Position numbers and translations under genes: made by a program. 18,355 bases of DNA from assembly GCA_016789485.1 (NCBI GenBank), contig JAEURE010000012.1, positions 1 to 18,355 of the forward strand, in the 5' to 3' direction. Each line of letters begins with the position of its first letter. Position 1 is the stretch's first letter. The notes beneath the pieces are model-generated. The model searched no databases, was not told the DNA's origin, and was given only the letters and a program-made list of their open reading frames with translations. Shown here one piece after another: positions 1 through 6,501 of the stretch. This stretch comes from Anaerolineales bacterium (GTDB lineage: Bacteria > Chloroflexota > Anaerolineae > Anaerolineales > Villigracilaceae).

Positions 1-643
1 GTGTGAAGAAGCCAGCCAGGAAGGGAATCCCCAGATAGATGAACACGCTCTCTGCAATCTGCCCAATCGTTATATCTACCACTACGCCTTCCAACCCAAA
101 CCAAGTTGGCAGGACGGTTAAGAAGATATAGGCATATACACTGTAGAACAGCACTTGAAAAATGCTGTTGAACGCCACCAGACCTGCGGCATATTCCGTG
201 TCACCATGTGCCAGCTCGTTCCATACGATCACCATTGCAATACAGCGAGCCAGACCGATCATGATAAGACCCGCAATGTATTCTGGATAACCACGCAGGA
301 AAATGATCGCCAACACGAACATCAGAATAGGGCCAATGATCCAGTTTTGAATGAGCGAAAGCGACAAAACCTTTTTATTGCGGAAGACATCTCCCAGGTC
401 TTCGTATTTCACCTTGGTGAATGGTGGGTACATCATCAAGATCAAGCCGATGGCGATTGGAATATTGGTCGTCCCCACCGAGACCGCCGTATTGAATCGT
501 TCAACGCCTTGTGGAAAAAGAAAGCCAATCCCGACCCCGATCGCCATCGCCAGAAAAATCCACAATGTCAGGTAGCGGTCTAAAAAGGACAACTGTTTGC
601 TCAGGCTTTGTGCCGGGGCTTTGCTTACAGCAACTTCAGACAT
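1..643 (-). CDS. acr3: ACR3-family arsenite efflux permease (3' part missing at window edge)
   Basis: Membrane pump that exports arsenite, the last step of arsenate detoxification. The frame reads without interruption from an ATG at 643 to the left edge, giving about 214 residues of a protein that normally has 350-400, so only the N-terminal half is here. Hydrophobic segments alternate through the sequence, and segment four carries the motif [15 protein letters not shown] at about residue 131, which contains the cysteine conserved in ACR3 proteins and needed for arsenite transport in characterised members. The start is supported by a GGAGG ribosome binding site 7 bases upstream. It follows arsC by 77 bases on the same strand, so arsenate reduction and arsenite export are probably co-expressed. 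The family call is strong; only the C-terminus is unseen. Confidence 0.93.
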   Translation of the reverse strand, partial: MSEVAVSKAPAQSLSKQLSFLDRYLTLWIFLAMAIGVGIGFLFPQGVERFNTAVSVGTTNIPIAIGLILMMYPPFTKVKYEDLGDVFRNKKVLSLSLIQNWIIGPILMFVLAIIFLRGYPEYIAGLIMIGLARCIAMVIVWNELAHGDTEYAAGLVAFNSIFQVLFYSVYAYIFLTVLPTWFGLEGVVVDITIGQIAESVFIYLGIPFLAGFFT

Positions 644-720
644 GAAAACCTCCAGGTGTAGAAAAATTGTGTGCGCTATTTACACTTTTGATCTCTCGAA
701 AAATGACAGATACAGAAAAA

Positions 721-1122
721 TTAATTCGCATGTTGTTCAAGAATTTGCGGGATAATTTTTACAATCTCATCCCGTACGATGCGGAAATCGTTCATGTTAT
801 CTGTCTTGGCCGGATCGAAGAAACTGTGATGGACACGTTTTCCCTTCCCCAACCAGACGGGGCATTCCTCTGCTGCAGAATCGCAGACAGTGACGATGAG
901 GTCGAAGTTCATGTTTTGAAATTCATCTGCCCGCTTCGATCTACCTGTGTGCTTGATTCCGATTTCTGCAAGCGCTTCCAGCGCTTTGGGGTGGATGTAG
1001 CCCGCAGGCTTGGTCCCCGCGCTGACAGCCTGCCACGCGTCCCCCAGCCGCGTATTGACGATCGCCTCCGCCATTTGTGAGCGACAGGAATTCCCTGTAC
1101 ATAAAAACAAAACCTTTTTCAT
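721..1122 (-). CDS. arsC: Arsenate reductase, thioredoxin-coupled (low-molecular-weight phosphatase fold)
   Basis: Cytoplasmic enzyme reducing arsenate to arsenite. The 133 residues match the usual length. The N-terminal P-loop CTGNSCRS (Cys8 to Arg14) is the CX5R signature of low-molecular-weight tyrosine phosphatases and of the Staphylococcus/Bacillus class of ArsC. The two further redox cysteines expected for the thioredoxin-linked disulfide cascade are Cys80 and Cys87 in VTVCDSAAEECPVW, and a DP pair (FFDPAKT) provides the general-acid aspartate. This separates it from the glutaredoxin-linked ArsC class. A GGAG ribosome binding site lies 10 bases before the ATG. It sits between a radical SAM gene and acr3; the small thioredoxin-like protein at 2524-2775 is a possible electron donor, which is an inference. 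Confidence 0.95.
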   Translation of the reverse strand: MKKVLFLCTGNSCRSQMAEAIVNTRLGDAWQAVSAGTKPAGYIHPKALEALAEIGIKHTGRSKRADEFQNMNFDLIVTVCDSAAEECPVWLGKGKRVHHSFFDPAKTDNMNDFRIVRDEIVKIIPQILEQHAN

Positions 1123-1154
1123 TTAAATTAATCTCCAATTTTTAAGGGATTTGT

Positions 1155-1182
1155 ATCATAACGAGTTATCTCATAAGTTATC
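1155..1182 (-). promoter_or_regulatory. Possible internal promoter/operator upstream of arsC
   Basis: In the 73-base gap between the radical SAM gene and arsC the minus strand has TATGAT (1160-1155), a good -10 match about 32 bases before the arsC start. The hexamer GATAAC occurs twice on this strand (1182-1177 and 1170-1165), spaced 12 bases apart, and ATAAC-GA-GTTAT is a small inverted repeat next to the -10. I found no convincing -35. This could let arsC-acr3 be transcribed separately from the upstream genes. It shares no obvious sequence with the palindrome upstream of arsR, so if a repressor binds here it may be a different one. Confidence 0.35.
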
Positions 1183-1195
1183 GTTGGGTTAATAT

Positions 1196-2452
1196 TTACG
1201 GGCAGCGGATTAACCCACGCGCCCATAGACAGCCTCCACAAGTCGGCTGGGTGTTTCCAAAGCAATCCTCCAGGTTTTCATTTGCCATCTCGCAACTATT
1301 GCAAAACGCACAAGGAGAGAAGTCAAAATCCTGAAGGCGTTTTCTTAACGCCGAGTAATTCTCGTCTATCCATATATCTAATAAACTCTTTTCGTGAATA
1401 TTTCCAACAAAATACTCCCGCGATGTCCGTTCACGGTCATCCAGAAAATGGGTATGCGAATACAGCAGCGGCAGGCACGGACTGACCATACCGTCCCAGC
1501 GAATGGCAACACTGCCCCGCTCCACAAACGGACATTGATCCGTATTCTGATTTAAGAGACTGCCTGTCAACTCCAAACGGTTCATATTCTTAAGCGTGTT
1601 CGAAAGCGCATCCATAGTTTCGGGGCATATGTCCATAAGCGGCATGTGTACCAATGGTCTGATCTCTTGCCCTACCACCATATCGAGGGAGCGCATGTAC
1701 AAGTTCTTGTCTAGCAATGCCTGGTCATGCGCCAAGACGTTGCTGATTGAAAACTCCACCGCGCCCAGCCTGCCACCCAGTCGAATCACCTCATTCAGGT
1801 CATGAATGTTGCGCTTCATCGCCACAAAAGCGATGCCAAGTTTTGGATAACCCGCCCAGTTGGATGCGCCGAACATCCGATATTTTTTCACCTGAAGATA
1901 TTTCAAGTTATCGATAATGCGCGGAAGCGCATCGCCAAGGCGTACGTCAATGTAACATTCAGACGAAGCGCCGTCCATTGAGACCCACAACATATCAAGT
2001 TTCAATTCAATCAGCCTGTTTGCAACCCGCTCGGTTAGCAGTATGCCGTTTGTGATCAATGAAATACGATGCCCAAGTTCTTTGGCGCGTTGGATCATAT
2101 CAAGAATGCGCGGATGAGAAAGCGGCTCACCATATCCGCCAAAGAACAACTCAGGCTTATTTGGCAAGTCTTGAAGACTCGCCAGAATATGTTCAAAGGT
2201 TTCTTCTGTCATGCAACCGAACTCTACATCCCACACATTGCGTATGCAGGTGCTACAATTCAAATTACACTTGTTGGTCGCTTCCACATATACCCGCTTG
2301 AGCGCGTTGACAGGCGAGAGAACATAAATGCCATGCCCATTCGGCTTGACCCGCAGTTCATCGCCAGGAACGATCCCCAATTCTTCCGCCACGCGGGCAG
2401 GCAGGACAATTTCATTGTGTTCGTTTACATGAGCATAATGGAATTTCGTCAT
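1196..2452 (-). CDS. Radical SAM/SPASM protein with N-terminal AbrB/SpoVT-like domain
   Basis: 418 residues from the ATG at 2452, chosen because GGAG lies 10 bases upstream; a longer frame would need a TTG. Residues 8-47 look like an AbrB/SpoVT swapped-hairpin domain (NEIVLPARVAEELGIVPGDE). The radical SAM cluster motif is CNLNCSTCIRNVW (Cys62, Cys66, Cys69; CX3CX2C), followed by FGGYGEPLSHP for SAM binding. The C-terminus, from about residue 310, is a SPASM-type domain with about nine cysteines (DQCPFVE, SPCLP, PCAFCNSC, EDCFG, TCGGCLW) for auxiliary Fe-S clusters. The CIRNVW signature resembles radical SAM maturases encoded beside tungsten-dependent aldehyde:ferredoxin oxidoreductases, from memory of that family. 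The substrate is unknown. It lies within an arsenic operon, 71 bases after the thioredoxin-like gene, yet does not look like ArsS or an arsenite methylase. Confidence 0.82.
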   Translation of the reverse strand: MTKFHYAHVNEHNEIVLPARVAEELGIVPGDELRVKPNGHGIYVLSPVNALKRVYVEATNKCNLNCSTCIRNVWDVEFGCMTEETFEHILASLQDLPNKPELFFGGYGEPLSHPRILDMIQRAKELGHRISLITNGILLTERVANRLIELKLDMLWVSMDGASSECYIDVRLGDALPRIIDNLKYLQVKKYRMFGASNWAGYPKLGIAFVAMKRNIHDLNEVIRLGGRLGAVEFSISNVLAHDQALLDKNLYMRSLDMVVGQEIRPLVHMPLMDICPETMDALSNTLKNMNRLELTGSLLNQNTDQCPFVERGSVAIRWDGMVSPCLPLLYSHTHFLDDRERTSREYFVGNIHEKSLLDIWIDENYSALRKRLQDFDFSPCAFCNSCEMANENLEDCFGNTQPTCGGCLWARGLIRCP

Positions 2453-2523
2453 AACGGATTTTCTCCACAAATGGAAAAGACCTTGACCGCCTAAACGCAG
2501 AGATGAAAATTTATGTTGATTCG

Positions 2524-2775
2524 TTATGCAGTTTGCAGTGCATTCGCCACCCAGATAGTGACTTCAGCAGGCGTGGGAATTCTGCCAAAAGACATGACCT
2601 TTTCATTGATGACCAGTCCCGGCGTGGATGTGATGCCATACGCCATAATGTCGGGATATTCCATCACTTTGATCACTTCTGCTTCGATGCTCATTTCTTC
2701 AACAATCTTGCGGACGATCTGCTCCAACCGTTTGCAATTGGCACAACCTGAACCTAGAATTTTGATGGTTAACAT
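2524..2775 (-). CDS. Small thioredoxin-fold protein with CxxC (redox-active disulfide family)
   Basis: An 83-residue protein, about the length of the minimal thioredoxin/glutaredoxin fold (thioredoxin_3, 'redox-active disulfide protein 2'). The active site is GSGCANCK (Cys11, Cys14) directly after the first beta strand, and the cis-proline loop is STPGLVIN. There is no signal peptide, so it is cytosolic. An AAGGAG ribosome binding site precedes the ATG. Proteins of this family are often encoded next to COG0701 permeases and ArsR regulators, as here, where the permease gene ends 33 bases upstream. It may handle thiol-bound metalloid or supply electrons to ArsC or to the permease, which is inference. 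Confidence 0.85.
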   Translation of the reverse strand: MLTIKILGSGCANCKRLEQIVRKIVEEMSIEAEVIKVMEYPDIMAYGITSTPGLVINEKVMSFGRIPTPAEVTIWVANALQTA

Positions 2776-2808
2776 TTTAAAATCTCCTTTGTAATTTTGT
2801 TGTGGAAT

Positions 2809-3870
2809 TTACATGACCAGATTGAACATATAGCCCGTTAGAATGATTGCCGCAGCAATCACTCCGATAAAAATAGCGATCAATTGCGGCTTGAGAACAC
2901 GACGCAGGATAATCATTTCAGGCAAGCTCAAGGCGATCACTGACATCATGAACGCCAACGCCGTGCCAAGAGATGCACCTTTATCCAGCAATGCGCTGAC
3001 AATCGGGATAATTCCGGCGGGGTTGGAGTACAGCGGAATGCCGATAAGGACTGAAACGGGCACAGACCACCAGGCGTCTTTGCCCATGATGCCAGCCAGC
3101 GCGTTTTCCGGTACAAAACCATGAATTCCAGCACCTATGGCAATACCGAAGATGACGAACCAGAATACCTTCCTGACAATTTCCTTTGTACTATCCCAAG
3201 AGCGGCTGATGCGTTCAGACCAGGTCAGCTTTTCTTCGAGATTCAAGTCGATGTTGGCGCGCGGTTTGATGTCGTACACAAAGCCTTCCACATAGCGCTC
3301 CAGTTTCATACGTCCCAGGATAAATCCGCTAATCATTCCAATTGTGGTGCCTGAGATCAAGTACAACAGCGCGATCTTCCAACCGAACATACCAATTAAC
3401 ATAACGAAAGCAACTTCACTTATCAACGGAGACGTGATGAGAAACGTCAACGTAATGCCCAAAGGAATGCCTGCCTGAACAAACCCAATAAAAAGCGGCA
3501 CAGATGAGCAGGAACAAAACGGGGTGACTGCGCCAAAAAATGCAGCCATGGCGTTGCCAATCCCTTCGCCACGCTTCTCCACCAACGTGCGTACTTTTTG
3601 AGTATCGATGAAAGTTTGGAGCAGGGAAATGACAAAGATCATGCCGCTCAATAACAGCAGCAATTTGGGCACATCGTAGAAAAAGAAAGCTAGCGATTCG
3701 CCCAAGCGTGATCCGTGTTCCAACGCAAGCAAGCCATATGCAAGCCAGTCTGCAAGCGGTTCGATGATATTGTAGAGAACGATCCATGCCGCAGCGGCGA
3801 GCGCAACCAACGCCCAGGAGCGCAGCTCAGTATTTTTTTGCCGAGGAAATTTGGTTAGATCAATTTGCAT
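2809..3870 (-). CDS. COG0701 family permease (ArsP-like)
   Basis: A 353-residue integral membrane protein with about eight or nine hydrophobic segments. The diagnostic motif VTPFCSCSSVPLF (Cys119, Cys121) and the second repeat-like motif PLYSNPAGIIP mark the UPF0718/COG0701 permeases, which include ArsP, an exporter of trivalent organoarsenicals. The ATG at 3870 is preferred over the upstream one at 3936 because AAGGA sits 8 bases before it and this start leaves the arsR stop 11 bases upstream instead of overlapping it by 55 bases. The position directly after arsR and before a thioredoxin-like gene fits a thiol-metalloid exporter. I cannot tell arsenicals from other substrates by sequence alone, so no gene symbol is given. 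Confidence 0.85.
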   Translation of the reverse strand: MQIDLTKFPRQKNTELRSWALVALAAAAWIVLYNIIEPLADWLAYGLLALEHGSRLGESLAFFFYDVPKLLLLLSGMIFVISLLQTFIDTQKVRTLVEKRGEGIGNAMAAFFGAVTPFCSCSSVPLFIGFVQAGIPLGITLTFLITSPLISEVAFVMLIGMFGWKIALLYLISGTTIGMISGFILGRMKLERYVEGFVYDIKPRANIDLNLEEKLTWSERISRSWDSTKEIVRKVFWFVIFGIAIGAGIHGFVPENALAGIMGKDAWWSVPVSVLIGIPLYSNPAGIIPIVSALLDKGASLGTALAFMMSVIALSLPEMIILRRVLKPQLIAIFIGVIAAAIILTGYMFNLVM

Positions 3871-3881
3871 GGATGGTTCCT

Positions 3882-4286
3882 TTATGCTGCTTTGAGGCTT
3901 TCGACTGAAATGAGCGCCGGCGCACAATGCGGACATTCACAGGCGGGATAAATTTGGGTGTTGATAACCGCTGAAACGGATTCAGAGGAGAGCCCGCTTA
4001 GGGTTGCAGAATCAAGAATCAGCTCCAGATAAGAGGCGTTTTTTAGTCGGTAGTAGATGTAGCGACCTTCGCGGCGATCCTGCAAAATATCCGCCTTACG
4101 AAGTGCCATCAGGTGTTGGGAAATGTACGCCTGCCGCCAGCCGAGAGCAGTTTCGAGGTGACAGACACAGGCTTCTCCCGTGCCAATGGCAAGCAGGATG
4201 GCGATGCGCTGGGGTGAAGCAATGGCGTTCAGCGGGGCAGCCAGCTTTTTAGAAAGATCGGGAATGGTTCGCTTTTTCATATTCAT
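3882..4286 (-). CDS. arsR: ArsR/SmtB-family metalloid-responsive repressor
   Basis: A 134-residue winged-helix repressor, expected to bind upstream DNA and release it on binding arsenite or a related metalloid. The helix-turn-helix is around residues 43-65 (QAYISQHLMALRKADIL), followed by the wing DRREGRYIYYRL. The metal site of classical ArsR on the alpha-3 helix is present as EACVCHLE (Cys40, Cys42), and a second cysteine cluster ACECPHC (Cys116, Cys118, Cys121) lies near the C-terminus, which could supply third or additional ligands. It is the first gene of the minus-strand ars cluster and diverges from the PadR gene. A perfect TATAAT and a palindrome lie just upstream, indicating autoregulation. 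The leader would be only about 6 bases; an alternative ATG two codons downstream has AGGA before it. Confidence 0.93.
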   Translation of the reverse strand: MNMKKRTIPDLSKKLAAPLNAIASPQRIAILLAIGTGEACVCHLETALGWRQAYISQHLMALRKADILQDRREGRYIYYRLKNASYLELILDSATLSGLSSESVSAVINTQIYPACECPHCAPALISVESLKAA

Positions 4287-4444
4287 AATCCTGAATGTAT
4301 TATACCGACATATTCAGATATTCGAATATGATGTTTGTCACCTTTTGGAACGTTGAAGATCGTGCCTGTGTAGGGATTCATATTTGCAAACAACCCTTCA
4401 ACCGGGTCTGGCTTGACTGGGATTTTCTTTTCCAATATACTCAC
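4283..4444 (-). CDS. Possible 53-residue small ORF ending in an ATGA overlap with arsR
   Basis: A frame starting at a GTG (4444) or at an internal ATG (4381) ends with a TGA that overlaps the arsR ATG. Its peptide contains NPYTGTIFNVPKGDKHH, which looks more protein-like than a random frame, and the stop arrangement is the kind seen in translationally coupled genes. Against it: there is no ribosome binding site at the GTG, the same DNA carries the padR promoter on the other strand, and the candidate arsR promoter and palindrome lie inside it. I do not recognise a family. It may be a gene remnant or chance. Confidence 0.25.
   Translation of the reverse strand: MSILEKKIPVKPDPVEGLFANMNPYTGTIFNVPKGDKHHIRISEYVGIIHSGL
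4299..4304 (-). promoter_or_regulatory. -10 box of arsR promoter
   Basis: A perfect TATAAT on the minus strand ends 12 bases before the arsR ATG. TTCGAA at 4326-4321, with a 16-base spacer, is the best -35 and is weak (3 of 6 bases). Transcription would begin about 6 bases before the ATG. The inverted repeat at 4309-4330 occupies the spacer and -35 region. Confidence 0.5.
4309..4330. promoter_or_regulatory. Inverted-repeat operator candidate for ArsR
   Basis: CATATTC, 8 bases, then GAATATG form a 7-bp inverted repeat, and within it ATATTCGAATAT (4318-4329) is a perfect 12-base palindrome. AT-rich dyads of this kind are typical of ArsR/SmtB operators. The site lies just upstream of the arsR -10 box, so a bound repressor would block polymerase. 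It is about 85 bases upstream of the padR -35 box, so control of the divergent gene is less certain. Confidence 0.6.
4413..4441 (+). promoter_or_regulatory. Promoter of the PadR-modAB unit
   Basis: TTGACT (4413-4418), a 17-base spacer, then TATACT (4436-4441): five of six matches at each box and ideal spacing for a sigma-70-type promoter. The expected transcription start is about seven bases after the -10, at the A of the ATG at 4448, so the mRNA should be leaderless. There is no ribosome binding site before that ATG, which agrees. Confidence 0.68.
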
Positions 4445-4447
4445 TGA

Positions 4448-5008
4448 ATGACTATATCTAACGAATCCCGCCGCACAAGCGGGCTTTCTCCCGAGTACGC
4501 GTTGCTGGGGTTTCTGGAACAATCCCGTGCGCATGGGTACGAACTTCATCAAAAACTGCTCGAACATCTTGGCGAAATTTGGCACACCAGTTTGAGCCAG
4601 ACCTACAACATCCTTACCCGTTTGGAAGAACAGGGATTTATTCAAGGAACAACGCAAGAGCAGGAAAAACGCCCTGCCAAACGCCGATTCCATCTGACCG
4701 CCGCAGGCAAACGGCGCCTTGAAACATGGATGACATCCATTTCCGTGTGCAGTGTGCGGGCCATTCGTGTTGAGTTTATGACGCGATTGTATTTTCTTTA
4801 CACACGCAACCCTGCGGACGCACTCGAAGCCATTCAAGCGCAAACCGTGTCTCTGCAAACGCACATCGCAAGATTGAAAGAACGGCTAAACAACATCGAC
4901 TCAGGACAAATTTTCAATTGCATGGGAATGTCATTGCGGATACGTCAATTGGAAGTGTTGGTCGAGTCTTTGAACGAGTGCAAGATACAGATGTCCACAA
5001 AACAATAG
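4448..5008 (+). CDS. PadR-family transcriptional regulator
   Basis: A 186-residue regulator with the PadR winged-helix domain in residues 14-95: SPEYALLGFLEQSRAHGYEL, then SQTYNILTRLEEQGFI as recognition helix, and the wing with KRRFHLTAAGKRRLETW. The C-terminal half (about 100-180) is helical and charged, as in the longer PadR subfamily where it forms the dimerisation arm. The ATG is fixed by the conserved start of the domain; no other Met is available and the transcript appears leaderless. modA starts 7 bases after its stop, so it probably controls modA-modB and perhaps itself. The ligand is unknown. Known PadR members respond to phenolics or drugs; linkage to an oxyanion transporter would be an unusual role for the family. 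Confidence 0.87.
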   Translation: MTISNESRRTSGLSPEYALLGFLEQSRAHGYELHQKLLEHLGEIWHTSLSQTYNILTRLEEQGFIQGTTQEQEKRPAKRRFHLTAAGKRRLETWMTSISVCSVRAIRVEFMTRLYFLYTRNPADALEAIQAQTVSLQTHIARLKERLNNIDSGQIFNCMGMSLRIRQLEVLVESLNECKIQMSTKQ

Positions 5009-5015
5009 GAGAAAA

Positions 5016-5804
5016 ATGCATCGCTTTTCGTCACTGATACTTTTGCCTGCATTACTTTTAGCAGGATGCAGTTCCGCTTCACCCGCCCCGATAACTGACT
5101 CTGTTGAATTAACAGTTGCCGCCGCCGCGGATCTGCAATTTGCGTTCACCGAAATCGGCGAACTTTACGAACAGGAAACAGGAAACAAAATTATTTTTTC
5201 ATTTGGCTCTACGGGGCAACTTGCCCAACAAATCGAGAATGGCGCACCGTTCGATCTGTTTGCCGCCGCAAACATCAGCTTTGTGGATGATCTTGCGAAA
5301 AAAGATTTAGTCTTGCCAGATACCATTGCTTTGTATGCGCGGGGGCGAATTGTTCTGGCTGTCAACCGTGATTCGGGTATGAATGCGGTTACTTTGGAAA
5401 ATTTAATATCGGACGGGATCACACATATCGCCATTGCCAATCCTGAGCATGCGCCTTACGGAGTTGCCGCAAAAGAAGCCTTGATCTCAGCGGGCGTGTG
5501 GGACAAGATCGAGGATAAAATCGTTTATGGGGAAAATGTGCGCCAAACCTTGCAATTTATTCAAACAGGTGACGCGCAAGTAGGCATTGTGGCTTTATCG
5601 GTCGCCAGCGTGCCGGAAATAACATGGACTCTGATTAACGACTCTTTACATAATCCACTAGACCAGGCCTTAGCGGTTGTTGCCAGCAGTACACACCAGG
5701 AAGAAACCAAAGAATTTGCGGCATTTATCAACGGGGAAAAAGGTCGTCCTATCATGCAGAAATATGGTTTTGTCCTGCCGGGCGAATCAATCCCAACCCC
5801 ATAA
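5016..5804 (+). CDS. modA: Molybdate/tungstate ABC transporter substrate-binding lipoprotein
   Basis: A 262-residue binding protein that captures molybdate or tungstate outside the membrane. The N-terminus is a lipoprotein signal with lipobox LLAGC (Cys18). The mature part has the ModA hallmarks: VAAAADLQFAF at the first ligand loop, FGSTGQLAQQI with the oxyanion-binding serine region, APFDLFAAAN, NPEHAPYGVAAKE and GENVRQTLQFI. The length matches the family. AGGAG lies 5 bases before the ATG, and the gene follows the PadR gene by 7 bases. Sequence alone does not separate molybdate from tungstate specificity. modB follows after one base. Confidence 0.92.
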   Translation: MHRFSSLILLPALLLAGCSSASPAPITDSVELTVAAAADLQFAFTEIGELYEQETGNKIIFSFGSTGQLAQQIENGAPFDLFAAANISFVDDLAKKDLVLPDTIALYARGRIVLAVNRDSGMNAVTLENLISDGITHIAIANPEHAPYGVAAKEALISAGVWDKIEDKIVYGENVRQTLQFIQTGDAQVGIVALSVASVPEITWTLINDSLHNPLDQALAVVASSTHQEETKEFAAFINGEKGRPIMQKYGFVLPGESIPTP

Positions 5805-5805
5805 A

Positions 5806-6468
5806 ATGAGATATTCACCTTTTGTTTTATCCCTTTGGGTCTCCTCATGGGCTGGCATGATCGCCTTGTTCCTCGGAACCATCATCGCTTGGATTTTGGT
5901 CAAAGTGAAATTCAAAGGAAAATGGATTACCGAAGGGCTGATTATGTCGCCGCTCATCCTGCCGCCAACGCTGGTAGGCTATTATCTGCTGACATTTCTC
6001 GGTCAGCGCGGAATCGGCGCATGGATCGAAGAGACTTTCGGCTTTCGAGTAGTTTTTTCGATTCAAGGGGCAGTGATTGCGGCAACTGTCACTGCCCTGC
6101 CGCTCGTCGTGCAAACGGTTCAAGTGAGTATCGCGGCAATTTCGCGGGAGATCGAAGAAGCCGCCCGTATAGACGGCTGTACCCGCTGGGATATGTTTTG
6201 GCATATTGACCTGCCGCTCATCTGGCGTGGACTTTTAGCAGGCGGCGTTCTTGGTTTTTTACGCGCAATGGGAGATTTTGGCACAACATTGATGGTGGCG
6301 GGAAATATCCCGGGTAAAACGCAAACCATGTCAATGGCAATTTATGACGCAACGCAGGCAAATAATTTATCGCTTGCCAATCAACTTGCGCTGATATTAT
6401 CTTCCATCGGATTTGGATTAATTTTCATGGTTGTGAGACTCCGACAAAATGAAAATAAGGACGCCTAA
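5806..6468 (+). CDS. modB: Molybdate/tungstate ABC transporter permease
   Basis: A 220-residue inner-membrane permease with about five transmembrane segments, the usual ModB size. The cytoplasmic EAA loop, which docks the ATPase, is SREIEEAARIDGCTRWDMFW at about residue 120, followed by the typical LPLIWRGLLAGGVLGFLRAMGDFG. I chose the ATG at 5806, one base after the modA stop, because the protein begins there with a first membrane helix as other ModB proteins do; the frame is open back to 5677 but that part overlaps modA. Translation is probably coupled to modA, as no strong ribosome binding site is seen. No modC ATPase follows: the transcript ends at the terminator 33 bases downstream. Confidence 0.92.
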   Translation: MRYSPFVLSLWVSSWAGMIALFLGTIIAWILVKVKFKGKWITEGLIMSPLILPPTLVGYYLLTFLGQRGIGAWIEETFGFRVVFSIQGAVIAATVTALPLVVQTVQVSIAAISREIEEAARIDGCTRWDMFWHIDLPLIWRGLLAGGVLGFLRAMGDFGTTLMVAGNIPGKTQTMSMAIYDATQANNLSLANQLALILSSIGFGLIFMVVRLRQNENKDA

Positions 6469-6501
6469 AATAATGTCAATAATATGTTCGGCACACTTTA
6501 G

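Noticed and set aside
1155..1182. Repeated GATAAC as the start of a CRISPR or iteron array
   Set aside because: Only two hexamer copies 12 bases apart; far too short and few for an array or origin.
4445..4864. Extension of the small minus-strand frame upstream of 4444 into the PadR gene
   Set aside because: This part is antisense to the conserved PadR domain and has Cys/Phe-rich shadow composition; only the portion in the intergenic region is kept as a candidate.
5677..5805. Longer modB start at 5677
   Set aside because: The additional 43 residues overlap modA in another frame, are not hydrophobic and are not ModB-like; the ATG at 5806 gives the normal length.
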